Shown: positions 27,324-36,027 of the stretch, one piece after another
Layout: every line of letters begins with the position of its first letter
Position numbering within the stretch: position 1 is the stretch's first letter
Assembly (NCBI RefSeq): GCF_016595245.1
Contig: NZ_JAENHM010000087.1
Span: 1-64,000, forward strand
Origin: Azospirillum endophyticum
GTDB lineage: Bacteria; Pseudomonadota; Alphaproteobacteria; Azospirillales; Azospirillaceae
DNA length: 64,000 nucleotides
Direction of reading: 5' to 3'
Program-made: the position numbers and the translations under genes
Notes under the pieces: generated by a model
Databases searched by the model: none
Told to the model about the DNA's origin: nothing
The model's input: the letters and a program-made list of their open reading frames with translations, nothing else

Positions 27324-28385
27324 ATGGACGACCTGACCCTTACCCTCAAGAAGCCAGCCGTGAAGCTGTCGGGCTGGCAGGCTGTGCGCGTCACCCGCGG
27401 CATCGAACGCATGCCCTCGGATTTCGACATCGAGTTCACCGAGCGCTTCCCCGGCGAGGCGGAAAGCGTCGTGGTGAAGCCTGGCGACGAGTGCCAGGTG
27501 CTGATCGGCAGCGATCTGGTGATCACCGGCTATGTCGATCGCTTCATGCCAACGATCGACCGCAGCCGGCATAGCCTGCGCGTCACGGGCCGGAGCAAGT
27601 GCCAGGATTTGGTGGATTGCTCTGTGGTGTGGGACAGCAATCAGATGAGCGGCGCCACGGCGCTGACGGTCGCGCAGAACTTGGCGGGAAAATACAACAT
27701 CACCGTCAAGGCGCTGACGGACGTCGGCGACCCGATCAAGCAGGTCAACTTCATCTGGAGCGAGACGCCCTATCAGGTGATTGAGCGGGTGGTGCGGTCT
27801 CAGGCGCTGCTGGTCTACGACTCCCCGGACGGCAATCTGATCCTGTCGCGCGTCGGGACGGAGAAACACGGGAGCGGCTTCCAGCAGGGCAAGAACGTCG
27901 AGCGGGCCACGGCCATGTTCGGCATGGACCTGCGGTACAGCGAGTACCGGGTGCGGATGCACAACATGACGCCCCTGAGCGAAACCGGCGATGCGGGCGA
28001 CATCCTCACCATCGTCGAGGACAAGGACGTCCCGCGCTTCCGACGCCGCGAGATCATCGCCGAGACCGGCGTTCTGGTCGCTGGTCTGGCCCAAAAACGC
28101 GGCGTCTGGGAAGCGGCGCGGCGCGCCGGCCGGTCCTACTGCGTCCAACTGACCACCGACAGCTGGCGTGACGGCGATGGCATGCTGTGGACGCCGAACC
28201 GGATGGTGCGGCTGCAACTGCCGAGCCTGAAGATCCCGGACGTCCAGTGGATCGTCGCCGAGGTGACCTATCGACGGGATCGGGCCGGCACCGCCGCCGA
28301 TCTGGTGCTGATGCCGCCTGACGCATTCTCGGTGCAGCCCATCGTGCTGAACCCAATCCCTGCCGACGTGCAGACGCGGGGATGA
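27324..28385 (+). CDS. baseplate hub protein (Mu gp44 / gpD-like)
   Basis: A 353-residue protein of the contractile-tail hub family (phage late control gene D, Mu gp44 / P). The N-terminal 'GWQAVRVTRGIERMPSDFDIEFTERFPG...VKPGDECQVLIGSDLVITGYVDRFMPTIDRSRHSLRVTGRSKCQDLVDCS' is typical, as is 'QVIERVVRSQALLVYDSPDGNLILSR'. In Mu the order is tape measure, gpN, gp44, gp45 and the rest of the baseplate; here only the tape measure and this gene remain. The gene ends the plus-strand operon, before a terminator hairpin. Confidence 0.82.
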   Translation: MDDLTLTLKKPAVKLSGWQAVRVTRGIERMPSDFDIEFTERFPGEAESVVVKPGDECQVLIGSDLVITGYVDRFMPTIDRSRHSLRVTGRSKCQDLVDCSVVWDSNQMSGATALTVAQNLAGKYNITVKALTDVGDPIKQVNFIWSETPYQVIERVVRSQALLVYDSPDGNLILSRVGTEKHGSGFQQGKNVERATAMFGMDLRYSEYRVRMHNMTPLSETGDAGDILTIVEDKDVPRFRRREIIAETGVLVAGLAQKRGVWEAARRAGRSYCVQLTTDSWRDGDGMLWTPNRMVRLQLPSLKIPDVQWIVAEVTYRRDRAGTAADLVLMPPDAFSVQPIVLNPIPADVQTRG

Positions 28386-28469
28386 AGCGAGAAGGGGGTG
28401 GACAGGTTGTCTGCCCCTTTTGATGTTCGGGGTGTGGTGATGTCCACCATACCCTCTCCGGAGCGGAGG

Positions 28470-28507
28470 AGCAGAAGAAAGCCCGCCGGCCGGGTGGCGG
28501 GCGGGCT
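28470..28507 (-). terminator. hairpin between the tail operon and the minus-strand cluster
   Basis: AGCCCGCC (28480-28487) pairs with GGCGGGCT (28500-28507); on the minus strand it is followed by TTTCTTC. It probably ends the minus-strand genes and may also stop the plus-strand operon. Confidence 0.65.
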
Positions 28508-28527
28508 GTTGCGGTGGCGAATACCGG

Positions 28528-28977
28528 TCAGGGCTGAGTTGCGGCGGGCTGCTGGACCTGCGGTGCCGGCACCAGGATCACCTGTGGAGCCTGTTGTTTC
28601 GTCGCGGTGATGACGTTGGCGATGGCGCTGGTCTGGGCGGACTGTTCGGCTCGCATCGCTCGAAACTCGTCGGTGATGCGCGGCACGATGGCGTCGACTT
28701 TCGTCTCTACGCGATCCATCCTCGTCGATAGGGAACTGGCTGTGAAATAGACCATGCCGCCCACCAACGCGACCATTCCCACAAGAACACTCGCGGCGAT
28801 CTTCAGCCCGTCGAGCGAGCCCTTCAGCCCCTCGACGCTCTTTTCCAGGCCGTCAAGCCTTCCGTCTACCTTGGTGCGCCATGCGTCGTCCATGGGAGGA
28901 TCTTGGGGGCCATCTCCATGCTTGGCAAGCGCATCCTTGATCCGCTCGTCAAGAAGTTTGGTAGCGGGATCGCTCAT
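28528..28977 (-). CDS. membrane protein with coiled coil, XhlA-like
   Basis: A 149-residue protein. An acidic helical start with heptads ('KVDGRLDGLEKSVEGLKGSLDGL'), a membrane helix ('AASVLVGMVALVGGMVYFTASSL', about 61-83), another coiled coil ('TRMDRVETKVDAIV') and a Gln/Pro-rich tail. This arrangement is common in prophage lysis-cassette or host-envelope proteins. It is translationally coupled (4-base overlap) to the 80-residue gene upstream. Function unproven. Confidence 0.6.
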   Translation of the reverse strand: MSDPATKLLDERIKDALAKHGDGPQDPPMDDAWRTKVDGRLDGLEKSVEGLKGSLDGLKIAASVLVGMVALVGGMVYFTASSLSTRMDRVETKVDAIVPRITDEFRAMRAEQSAQTSAIANVITATKQQAPQVILVPAPQVQQPAATQP

Positions 28978-29216
28978 CGTATATCCAGCAGGTTAACTGC
29001 CTCCTCAAGGCTTTTAGTCGAGTTTCTCAAAAGTTGTATGTACTCACGTTGATGCTTGTGGTCCATGTCGCTCTTATCTGCTAAATAGTCCGCAATAATT
29101 GAAATAGCTTGGTGTGTTCTATTTACGGCTCGCACAATGTGAAGAGACGCAATGCGATTCCTTTCTGTTTGATCAATAGAGTTTTTGTCTACTGGAGCCG
29201 CTTCACGCTCATCCAT
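28974..29216 (-). CDS. small hypothetical protein, AT-rich
   Basis: An 80-residue helical protein (DQTERNRIASLHIVRAVNRTHQAISIIADYL...). The gene is clearly lower in GC than its neighbours. GAAAGAA is the only ribosome-binding-like sequence. It overlaps the next gene by four bases (ATGA), supporting co-translation. No family recognised. Confidence 0.55.
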   Translation of the reverse strand: MDEREAAPVDKNSIDQTERNRIASLHIVRAVNRTHQAISIIADYLADKSDMDHKHQREYIQLLRNSTKSLEEAVNLLDIR

Positions 29217-29374
29217 TTCTTTCCCTCACCTTCTTACCATTACTATAACAGGACGATGATCCGGATCGTGCGCAATCCACCGCCCCGATCATCCCTCCTC
29301 CATCCTGTTCATCACCCGCATCAGAAGCGGCCCGGCAGCTCCAGGGCGGCGACGCGGGAGGTCAGCTGTCCCCC

Positions 29375-29599
29375 TCACGAATTCCGCATCCGGTCCGCGA
29401 TCTCCAGCATCCTCAGGATGGCGTAGGGCGTAATGATGCCGAACATCCCGACCGCAACCGTCGCAATCTGCTGAATCCCGTTCTCAGCACCAGCCAAGCC
29501 CCGCATCGTTCCAATAGCTGAGACGATCACCACTCCCAGCATCAGAATGTAGAAAAGGCCCGAGATCAGCTTCCCGATCCCGCGCACCAAAGCCCCCAT
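29375..29599 (-). CDS. small two-helix membrane protein, holin-like
   Basis: A 74-residue protein with two hydrophobic helices: 'LISGLFYILMLGVVIVSAIG' and 'IATVAVGMFGIITPYAILRML', joined by a short loop, and a charged end (EIADRMRNS). That is the size and shape of a class II holin, but no endolysin gene stands beside it apart from the transglycosylase fused to the tape measure. An in-frame GTG at 29608 is an alternative start. Confidence 0.5.
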   Translation of the reverse strand: MGALVRGIGKLISGLFYILMLGVVIVSAIGTMRGLAGAENGIQQIATVAVGMFGIITPYAILRMLEIADRMRNS

Positions 29600-29684
29600 C
29601 TGACACACCCACCTCAGAACGCGAACGACACCCGTTCAACGCAACCGAGAGAGATTGCACGAGGCAATGGTCAGTTGTCGAGTC

Positions 29685-29927
29685 TCAGGCTGTTGCTTTT
29701 AGCCGCACGCCCGGGCCGCCTTGCCCGTTGTACTGACCGGCCGGAATGAACTCTACGCCTGCCGTCTCTAGGGCGGTTTGAAGCTTGCTAAGTGTGCCAG
29801 CCAGTGCGTCCCCGCCACTCTCGATCCTGCTGACGGTGTTTGGCGTGACACCCGCCTCCTTTGCCAATTCGCGGACACCCCACTGAACTGCAGCACGGGC
29901 CATGCGAATCTGATCCCCCGTAATCAT
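29685..29927 (-). CDS. XRE-family helix-turn-helix regulator
   Basis: An 80-residue protein: 'ITGDQIRMARAAVQWGVRELAKEAGVTPNTVSRIESGGDALAGTLSKLQTALETAGVEFIP'. A complete Cro/C1-type helix-turn-helix of the short type found widely in alphaproteobacteria. It could be the element's repressor, though repressors usually sit near the integrase and face the early genes; this one lies at the far side of the tail genes. The region 29928-30154 upstream contains an AT-rich promoter area. Confidence 0.82.
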   Translation of the reverse strand: MITGDQIRMARAAVQWGVRELAKEAGVTPNTVSRIESGGDALAGTLSKLQTALETAGVEFIPAGQYNGQGGPGVRLKATA

Positions 29928-30154
29928 CCGGCATTACCCTGTATCGATGGATAGCGATTTTGTATTGACGGGCTACCCCTTCCGTCGATACATTGTACCT
30001 ATCGAGCGAGACAGTGCAACGCTTAACAGGGGCGGTTAGTTGATAGGCGCCCCACCATACCCCCGCTGATCGCCCGCTAATCCCAGGCGCTCGCCGCCGA
30101 GTCCACAACGCGCCGTCCGGCGCGAACGCCGCTCCTTTGCCTGGAGGATCCTGC

Positions 30155-31000
30155 ATGAGCCGCCTTGCCCTATTCGCCAACGCCATGGCGGTCGCCGCCA
30201 CCATCGCCGCCGGCTCCGCCTCCTTCGCCAGCCAGCAGCCGGAGCCGCCCCCGGTGCTGCGCATCGCCACCGAGGGCGCCTTCGCCCCGTGGAACGCAAC
30301 CACCGCCGCCGGCAAGCTGGTCGGGTTCGAAGTCGACCTGGCCAACGATCTGTGCCGCCGGATGCGGGTCCGCTGCGCCATCGTCGCCCAGGACTGGACC
30401 GGCATCCTGCCCGGCCTGCAGCAGGGCCGGTATGACGCCGTCATGGCCGGCGTGACCGTCACCGCCGAGCGCGCCGCCGTGGTCGACTTCAGCGCCGCGT
30501 ATGCCGCCGACCCGGCGGTGTTCGCCGTGCGGCCCGGTTCCGACTTGGCCAACGCCTTGCCGGATGCCGAGCGCGCCGACCTCTCCACCCCGGCCGGCCG
30601 GCGCATCGCCAGCAGCGCCGCCTGCGCCCTGGACGGGAAGGTGATCGCCGTGCAGGCCTCGACGATTCACGCCCACATGATCGAGACGCTGTTCCCCCGC
30701 GCCCGGTTGCGCTTCTACGAGACGGTGGACGCCGCCGCCCTGGACCTCACCGCCGGCCGCGTCGACGCGATGCTGACCGCCCGGACGTCGGTGGAAGCCC
30801 TGCGCGCCGCCGGCGGGAACCTGATCCCGGCCGGCCCCGCCTTCAGCGGCGGCGTGCTGGGCGGCGGCGTGGCTGTCGCCGTCCGGAAGGGTGATCAACT
30901 GTCCGCCCGCTTCACCCAGGCCATCGCCAGCGCCGCCGAGGACGGCACCACCGCGCGCCTGTCCGGCCGCTGGTTCGGCGCCGACCTGTCGGCAAAATAG
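30155..31000 (+). CDS. periplasmic amino-acid-type ABC substrate-binding protein
   Basis: A 281-residue exported protein. A signal peptide (MSRLALFANAMAVAATIAAG..., cleavage near residue 26) is followed by a SBP_bac_3 domain: 'LRIATEGAFAPWNATTAAGKLVGFEVDLANDLCRRM', 'DWTGILPGLQQGRYDAVMAGVTVTAERAAVVDFSAAY', and 'GKVIAVQASTIHAHMIE'. Such proteins bind polar amino acids or opines for ABC importers. No permease or ATPase gene is nearby. GGAGG seven bases upstream fixes the start at 30155. An isolated binding protein inside a phage-like element is cargo; its high GC equals the chromosome's. Confidence 0.88.
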   Translation: MSRLALFANAMAVAATIAAGSASFASQQPEPPPVLRIATEGAFAPWNATTAAGKLVGFEVDLANDLCRRMRVRCAIVAQDWTGILPGLQQGRYDAVMAGVTVTAERAAVVDFSAAYAADPAVFAVRPGSDLANALPDAERADLSTPAGRRIASSAACALDGKVIAVQASTIHAHMIETLFPRARLRFYETVDAAALDLTAGRVDAMLTARTSVEALRAAGGNLIPAGPAFSGGVLGGGVAVAVRKGDQLSARFTQAIASAAEDGTTARLSGRWFGADLSAK

Positions 31001-31226
31001 GTGCTGTCCGCCAATCCCCCACTCTTCGATGGAATGCCCGAACGCGAGCGACAATCCATCAGGCGGCAAGCAAGTTCCCAACCGGCATCAGGGAGAAATC
31101 CTTTCAGTAAACATACTATTTAGGATCTCAACGCGCCTCCGTGTTCAGCGGTTTTATTCAGCAAGCGCACCGGCATTTACACCCTGGCCAAGCGCTTTCC
31201 TGCATCGCTCAACCATGGAGGCAGCT

Positions 31227-34112
31227 ATGCCCGACACCCATCTCGCCATGCCCCGCACTCTTTCGGCTCCCTATGCCGAGTTGCTGGAGGCAGACGCGCC
31301 CCGCACCAAGACGACGAGCGATGCACCCCCGAACGGCACGGCTGCGGCAGCAGCTGCGTTCGCGCGGCTCCTCGCGTCCGGAGATCAAGCGATGCAGCCA
31401 GAAACCTCCACCATCACCGACATCCATCCTCACAAGTCATCAGCCTTTGACGGGGTGCACCGCCCTCAGGGCTTGCGTGCCATGCTACTGGGCAGCACCA
31501 CCATTCCGGCACTGGGCATGACCATTGCCGAGGCGAGCCAGAGGACGGCCGATCTACTGGCGGAGAATGACGGTCCCGGTCCGCTGACCGACGAGCAGGC
31601 CGAAGCTCTTGCCGCGCGGTGGAGCGTGCTGGAGAGCGCCGTCGTTGGCTCCGTCCCGCAGACGATCCTGGACGCGGCGTCGATCCTGGACCGCATCTTT
31701 CCCGACGACGCCACCCACATTCCGCATCGCGATATCCCCGCTGTCCGCCGAGTCGCGACCTTTCTGCACCAGATCGTGGAGGCGGCCCGAAGCGCGTCTC
31801 CGAACGAGACCAGCATCATCCCCAGCATCGGCATGACCTTCCGGCAGGCCGCCGACCGCGTCCGAGAAATGGTAGAGCGCGCGAACAACAGTCCGCGGGG
31901 TGAGGACGACGGCATCGAGGACAAGGCAGAACTCGAACGGCGGGAGGCAGCGCGAATCGCTGATTGCCACGAGTGGTGTCGAATCATAGACGCCATGATG
32001 GCCACTCCTGCGCAGACCATGGGCGACCTGTTCGCCAAGTTGGAGCGCATCGCCTGTCCCAGTCTCGGCATCCGCCATCTGGTGTTTGCAGATGAGGAAA
32101 TCGCTCTGCTGGATGAGGACGTGCAGCGACTGCAGCCGCTGTGGAGTGGACCCCACCTTGCAGCACGGGCGGGGGAGCCACTACAGGACGCCTCGATCTT
32201 CGCCGCCTATAGCCGTTGGTCCCAACTGGTGCGGGACTGCTACGCGGCGACGACTGATGAAGATTGCGACCGCCTGTCGGATCAGGCCGACGAAGCCGCG
32301 CTCGATGTCATGACCCACGAACCGGCAACCCGGGAAGGACTGGCGGCCCAGGTCTTCGTCATGCTCCACCTGGCGCACGGCGGAAGCACGGCGGACCACC
32401 TGGATATCGACTTCTCGGCATTGAGCGGGGGCGATGGCCCGGACAGCGCAGCGGTGCAGGCGCTCGTGGAGCGCGTGAAGCGGATCGGCCGGCGGGATGG
32501 AGAAGAGACACCGCAAGGTGCACTCACCAGCCTCTATGCGCGGTGGGTGGAGGTTCGCGCCCGCTATCTGGCGGACGACGAAGGCGACACGTTGCGGGCT
32601 GAACTCGACCAGATCGAAGACCGGTTGGAAGCCGAGCCGGTGCGCTGCGTCGCCGATGCTATCGCGAAGCCGGGCTACTTCCTGACCGCATCAAATTCGA
32701 TGCTGGACGACGGGATCCTGCCGAGCATTGACGCGGACGGTTCGGCCGCATGGCCGCGGCTCCTGCTCACCGTAGAAGACGCGGCGGAGCTGCTGGCGGT
32801 CGATGCGCAAGCGCCCTTCAGGGCGATGGTGGCCGGTCTGCGCCAGTTGATGCAGCGGCACGTGAAGCTGGAGGAGGAGGCCGAGCGCAGGGCTGAAGCT
32901 TACCAGATTCCCGAGCAGGTCGCGTTGGCCATGCAGACAGTTTGTGTGCGCAACAGGGTGGCGAGTGCTGAAGAGGATGTCCGGGCGCCTGATCATGCAC
33001 AAGGACAGCGCGAAGAAGCACTCACCCTCCTCCATGCGCTGAAGCCGGAAAGCCGTAAGAGCCTCCTATCGTTCATGCGCTTCTTGCCCGTTTCCTCACA
33101 CCTGCATGAAGCCATGCTCGACTTTGCTCGCGAGCACGGAATGGCACCGCACTACCGCCAGTGGCTGGAAGGTCATCTCGCCGATCTTGGAGACACGTCG
33201 GGCGTTGCCATCGCAGGCGATCGGCTCCGGCAGGCGTGGAAGGATCTGCACACGCTCGACATCGAATGCGTCCCGGACGACCTTGATGATCGCGCCGCCT
33301 GTGACGCCTATAACCGAAGCGTCGCCGAGGCCTGCAAGCGCCTCCTCGCCGTCCCCGTTCAAACGGTCGGCGATGTCGCCATCCTGGCGCGGTTCGCGCT
33401 ACGGGGCGTAACGATCCACTGGGGAGCGGATGAAACGATCGCCCAGGAGCTGGATGCCAAGGGTCAGCCGCCAGAGGATCGGGGCGAGCAGCTTATGGTC
33501 GCACTCTGGCGGGTCGTCGAGCACCTGACGCGGCAACAGCACATCGCCACCCAGTTGGCTCCCGTCTTTCAGCAGGATGACGACGCCGATTTGCTGAAGG
33601 CATTCGACGAGTGGCTGATCGCCGCTCGGTCGCTGGACGCCATTCCAATTGAAGCGTCGGAAGAGGAGAGGGAGCCGTACGAGCAACGCGACGAGGACGC
33701 AGTCGGTCGCCTGCTGGAGTTCTCGCCCAAGACCCCTCGAGGTACGGCCGCTATCCTCCGGTATCTCTTCCTTCGCAGCGCGGGCACGGTGGAAGCTGAA
33801 CGCACCGTTCTGCACGGAGGCGAGCCGAACGGAGAAGACCTTGCCGACCTCCTGCCCCAAGTCCTGTGGCAGCTGATCAAAGCGTTGGAGGCGTTGCCGG
33901 CTGCAGCCAACGATCTGCACCAGGAACCCGACGCCTTCGCCGAAACGGTCGCCGCCTTCGAAGCCGAGGCGCCCGCCACGCTGGCCCTGCCGCTGGAGCC
34001 GACCGGCCGCATGGTCGACGCCGCCGCCAGCGCCGCCGGCATCACCCCGGCGCAGTTCCAGGCGGCCTACGCCGCCGCGGTGGAGGCCCTGAAGCTGGAA
34101 CGCGCCGCATGA
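31227..34112 (+). CDS. large helical repeat protein, unknown function
   Basis: A 961-residue acidic, almost entirely helical protein with no signal peptide or membrane segment. It is built from about six degenerate copies of a ~90-120-residue module. Each begins with a tryptophan helix (W132, W250, W331, W440, W671, W796), passes an acidic loop and reaches a proline/threonine block such as VPQT (143), PAQT (261) or VPVQT (709), then a helix. Single- and double-copy relatives of this module are common hypothetical proteins in alphaproteobacteria and their phages; function unknown. GGAGG six bases before the ATG at 31227 fixes the start. It overlaps the next gene by ATGA. Confidence 0.75.
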   Translation: MPDTHLAMPRTLSAPYAELLEADAPRTKTTSDAPPNGTAAAAAAFARLLASGDQAMQPETSTITDIHPHKSSAFDGVHRPQGLRAMLLGSTTIPALGMTIAEASQRTADLLAENDGPGPLTDEQAEALAARWSVLESAVVGSVPQTILDAASILDRIFPDDATHIPHRDIPAVRRVATFLHQIVEAARSASPNETSIIPSIGMTFRQAADRVREMVERANNSPRGEDDGIEDKAELERREAARIADCHEWCRIIDAMMATPAQTMGDLFAKLERIACPSLGIRHLVFADEEIALLDEDVQRLQPLWSGPHLAARAGEPLQDASIFAAYSRWSQLVRDCYAATTDEDCDRLSDQADEAALDVMTHEPATREGLAAQVFVMLHLAHGGSTADHLDIDFSALSGGDGPDSAAVQALVERVKRIGRRDGEETPQGALTSLYARWVEVRARYLADDEGDTLRAELDQIEDRLEAEPVRCVADAIAKPGYFLTASNSMLDDGILPSIDADGSAAWPRLLLTVEDAAELLAVDAQAPFRAMVAGLRQLMQRHVKLEEEAERRAEAYQIPEQVALAMQTVCVRNRVASAEEDVRAPDHAQGQREEALTLLHALKPESRKSLLSFMRFLPVSSHLHEAMLDFAREHGMAPHYRQWLEGHLADLGDTSGVAIAGDRLRQAWKDLHTLDIECVPDDLDDRAACDAYNRSVAEACKRLLAVPVQTVGDVAILARFALRGVTIHWGADETIAQELDAKGQPPEDRGEQLMVALWRVVEHLTRQQHIATQLAPVFQQDDDADLLKAFDEWLIAARSLDAIPIEASEEEREPYEQRDEDAVGRLLEFSPKTPRGTAAILRYLFLRSAGTVEAERTVLHGGEPNGEDLADLLPQVLWQLIKALEALPAAANDLHQEPDAFAETVAAFEAEAPATLALPLEPTGRMVDAAASAAGITPAQFQAAYAAAVEALKLERAA

Positions 34113-35356
34113 CCATCCTCGCCTTCCCCACCCAGGACCGGGGCGCCCAGCGCCCCGCCGTCCGGCCGGAAACCAGCATCGCCCGGCTGACGCTGGCCGA
34201 GGCGACGGACTGGCAACGCACCATCATGGCGGAGTGCCGGCGCCAGCGCGTGCTGTCTCCGTCCTTGCCCGCCTTCCTGAAACGAGCCGGCTTGATGGAC
34301 CGCTGCACCTTCCTGTCCAGCGCCGGGCCGGCCAAGCCGCTGTGCTTCCGGCATCTGGGGGTGCCGACCCTGTCGGTTCTCGGGCGCGCCTGGGGCCGGG
34401 CCGTCATCAACCAGCCCGACGAAGCGGATCCGCATGTCGAGTTCGCGCACAGTGTCGGGGCGCAGTATGCCGAGAGCATCGGCGCCGGCGAGGCCGTCTT
34501 CAACCGCGTGACCGTCTCGGGCGTTGGCCAGCCCTTCGTCTATACCCACGCCCTCTATGGGTGGGAGGACCGGGGGCGCCGCGCCGTCCTGTCCGCCGTG
34601 GACGTCCAGACCCTGCATTGAGCATGATCGGCGAAGGGCCCCCGTTTCCGGGGTACCCTTCCTGGCCGCGTCCTGCAGGTCGAGCAGCACCGCCGGCCGA
34701 CTCCACCGCATGAAGTGGAGCGGCAGCCGCCCGACGCCCGCCTGCTGGTAGAGCACCGCGGGCAGGGGCTCCAACAGCGCCCGACCGGCGCAGCGGCGCA
34801 CCCACACCGGCACCGTCTCCGGGTCGACCAGCCCGACCACCCAGCGCGGCGACCAGCGGTCCAGCGCCACCAGACGCGCCACGGCGCCCAGCAGGTGGAA
34901 TAGCCCGCGCTCGCGCCAGTCCGGCCGGTTCCATCCGGCGACGATCCAGGCCACCGCCCCGCGCGTCTCATGGGCCGACGGCGAGGCGCAGAACCCGAAC
35001 TCCCCGACCGGAGCAGCACCAGGATCATGGAACGCCGTCAGGTCCCCGACCCGCGCGCCAAAGCTGGCCGCCGAGCAGTCGAGCAGCACCACGCCATGGG
35101 TGGCGACGAACTCGCCGTCGGCATCGACCGCGGCCACCCAGAAGGACGGCGTCGCCGCCGGCCGGGGGAGAAGCGGGAACCAGTCGCCGCGGTGCTGGGC
35201 GTTCAGCTTCGCCAACGCCTCCCATTCCTCGACCAGCACCAGCGTGACGCCGGCCGCCAGCCCAGCCGCGCACAGGGCATCACGCGCCGCGCGCAGCACC
35301 GGCCCGTGCGGGCTCCCTTGCAGGGGAATCGTCTCCACCAACCGCCGTTCAGCCAT
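34067..35356 (-). CDS. GNAT-like hypothetical protein reading through its terminator
   Basis: The frame codes for 429 residues. The first ~235 look real: 'VTLVLVEEWEALAKLNAQHRGDWFPLLPR...SFWVAAVDADGEFVATHGVVLLDC...TRGAVAWIVAGWNRPDWRERGLFHLLGAVARLVALDRWSPRWVVGLVDPETVPVWVRRCAGRALLEPLPAVLYQQ...RLPLHFMRW' resembles acetyltransferase-fold phage proteins. The last ~180 residues run antisense through the hairpin at 34634-34660 and the whole of the 34109 gene, and look like shadow sequence. The true stop has probably been lost, so the functional end lies near 34665. Confidence 0.5.
   Translation of the reverse strand: MAERRLVETIPLQGSPHGPVLRAARDALCAAGLAAGVTLVLVEEWEALAKLNAQHRGDWFPLLPRPAATPSFWVAAVDADGEFVATHGVVLLDCSAASFGARVGDLTAFHDPGAAPVGEFGFCASPSAHETRGAVAWIVAGWNRPDWRERGLFHLLGAVARLVALDRWSPRWVVGLVDPETVPVWVRRCAGRALLEPLPAVLYQQAGVGRLPLHFMRWSRPAVLLDLQDAARKGTPETGALRRSCSMQGLDVHGGQDGAAPPVLPPIEGVGIDEGLANARDGHAVEDGLAGADALGILRPDTVRELDMRIRFVGLVDDGPAPGAPENRQGRHPQMPEAQRLGRPGAGQEGAAVHQAGSFQEGGQGRRQHALAPALRHDGALPVRRLGQRQPGDAGFRPDGGALGAPVLGGEGEDGHAARSSFRASTAAA
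34109..34621 (+). CDS. hypothetical protein, possibly PAS-like
   Basis: A 170-residue protein coupled by ATGA to the large repeat protein. 'DWQRTIMAECRRQRVLSPSLPAFLKRAGLMDRCTFLSSAGPAKPLCFRHLGVPTLSVLGRAWGRAVINQ...AVFNRVTVSGVGQPFVYTHALYGWEDRGRRAVLSAVDVQTLH' follows the order of the PAS_5-like sensor proteins common in Azospirillum (helix, then a beta-rich half ending in a ligand-pocket strand). I am not sure of this. It ends at a bidirectional hairpin. Confidence 0.6.
   Translation: MTILAFPTQDRGAQRPAVRPETSIARLTLAEATDWQRTIMAECRRQRVLSPSLPAFLKRAGLMDRCTFLSSAGPAKPLCFRHLGVPTLSVLGRAWGRAVINQPDEADPHVEFAHSVGAQYAESIGAGEAVFNRVTVSGVGQPFVYTHALYGWEDRGRRAVLSAVDVQTLH
34634..34660. terminator. bidirectional terminator hairpin
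   Basis: AAGGG, CCCCG, loop TTTC, CGGGG, CCCTT: a symmetric stem with A/T at both ends, typical between convergent genes. It lies 12 bases past the stop at 34621. Confidence 0.7.
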
Positions 35357-35451
35357 GCCCGTTCCTCGCTCCCGAAGTGTTCGAATGCGAAGGAGTCACA
35401 CCATGGCAACCGGTCGCCCGTCCCACGGTCCCACGATGGGAGGCCGTTCCC

Positions 35452-36027
35452 ATGACCGCCAGCGCGGCATGGCGTCGGTGGAGCGCGGTCCGGATCGAGT
35501 TGGCCGAGCTGCTGGCCGAGCAGGAGCGACAACACCGCAAACAAGCCGTCCCGGCGGTGCTGGTCGGGCGTCAGCGCTACGCCGATCCTGCCCAGCTGGA
35601 AGCCACGCCAGCACCAGGCTGGACTGCCATCAGCGACGAGGCCGCCCAGCGGTTCCGGAGGATGATCGCTGCCAAGGTTGCCCGGTTGAAGGCCGGCAAA
35701 CCCGGACATGAGGTGTCCGGCACCGCGGCTTGGCGTGTCCGCCGGCTGGAGCAAGAGGCGCGGCGGCTCGCCGCCGAGATGCGGGCCCGGCCTGTCATCG
35801 GCGCCGCCGATGTCCTGGCGCGCCTCGATGTCATCGCCGCCATGTGGGGACCAGACGGGACGATCACCGAGCCCGGCGCGCCACTGGCCGAGGTGCTGGA
35901 GCTGCTGGACGAACTGAGCCGCAGCGTGCCGGGCTTTACGGCGACGTGGAGGCGGTGCCGTCAGATTGAGCACAAGACGGGATGCGCATCCCGCCAGTTA
36001 CGATGTGCCGTGCGGAGAAGCAGTTGA
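35452..36027 (+). CDS. hypothetical phage-type protein
   Basis: A 191-residue basic helical protein. GGAGG eight bases upstream fixes the start at 35452. 'AWRRWSAVRIELAELLAEQERQHRKQAVP...GTAAWRVRRLEQEARRLAAEMRARPVIGAADVLARLDVIAAMWGPDGTITEPGAPLAEVLELLDELS' has two helical hairpins. A decayed copy of its second half lies outside the element at 11141-11335, so related elements have visited this locus before. Its stop overlaps the TTG start of the initiator gene. Confidence 0.65.
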   Translation: MTASAAWRRWSAVRIELAELLAEQERQHRKQAVPAVLVGRQRYADPAQLEATPAPGWTAISDEAAQRFRRMIAAKVARLKAGKPGHEVSGTAAWRVRRLEQEARRLAAEMRARPVIGAADVLARLDVIAAMWGPDGTITEPGAPLAEVLELLDELSRSVPGFTATWRRCRQIEHKTGCASRQLRCAVRRSS

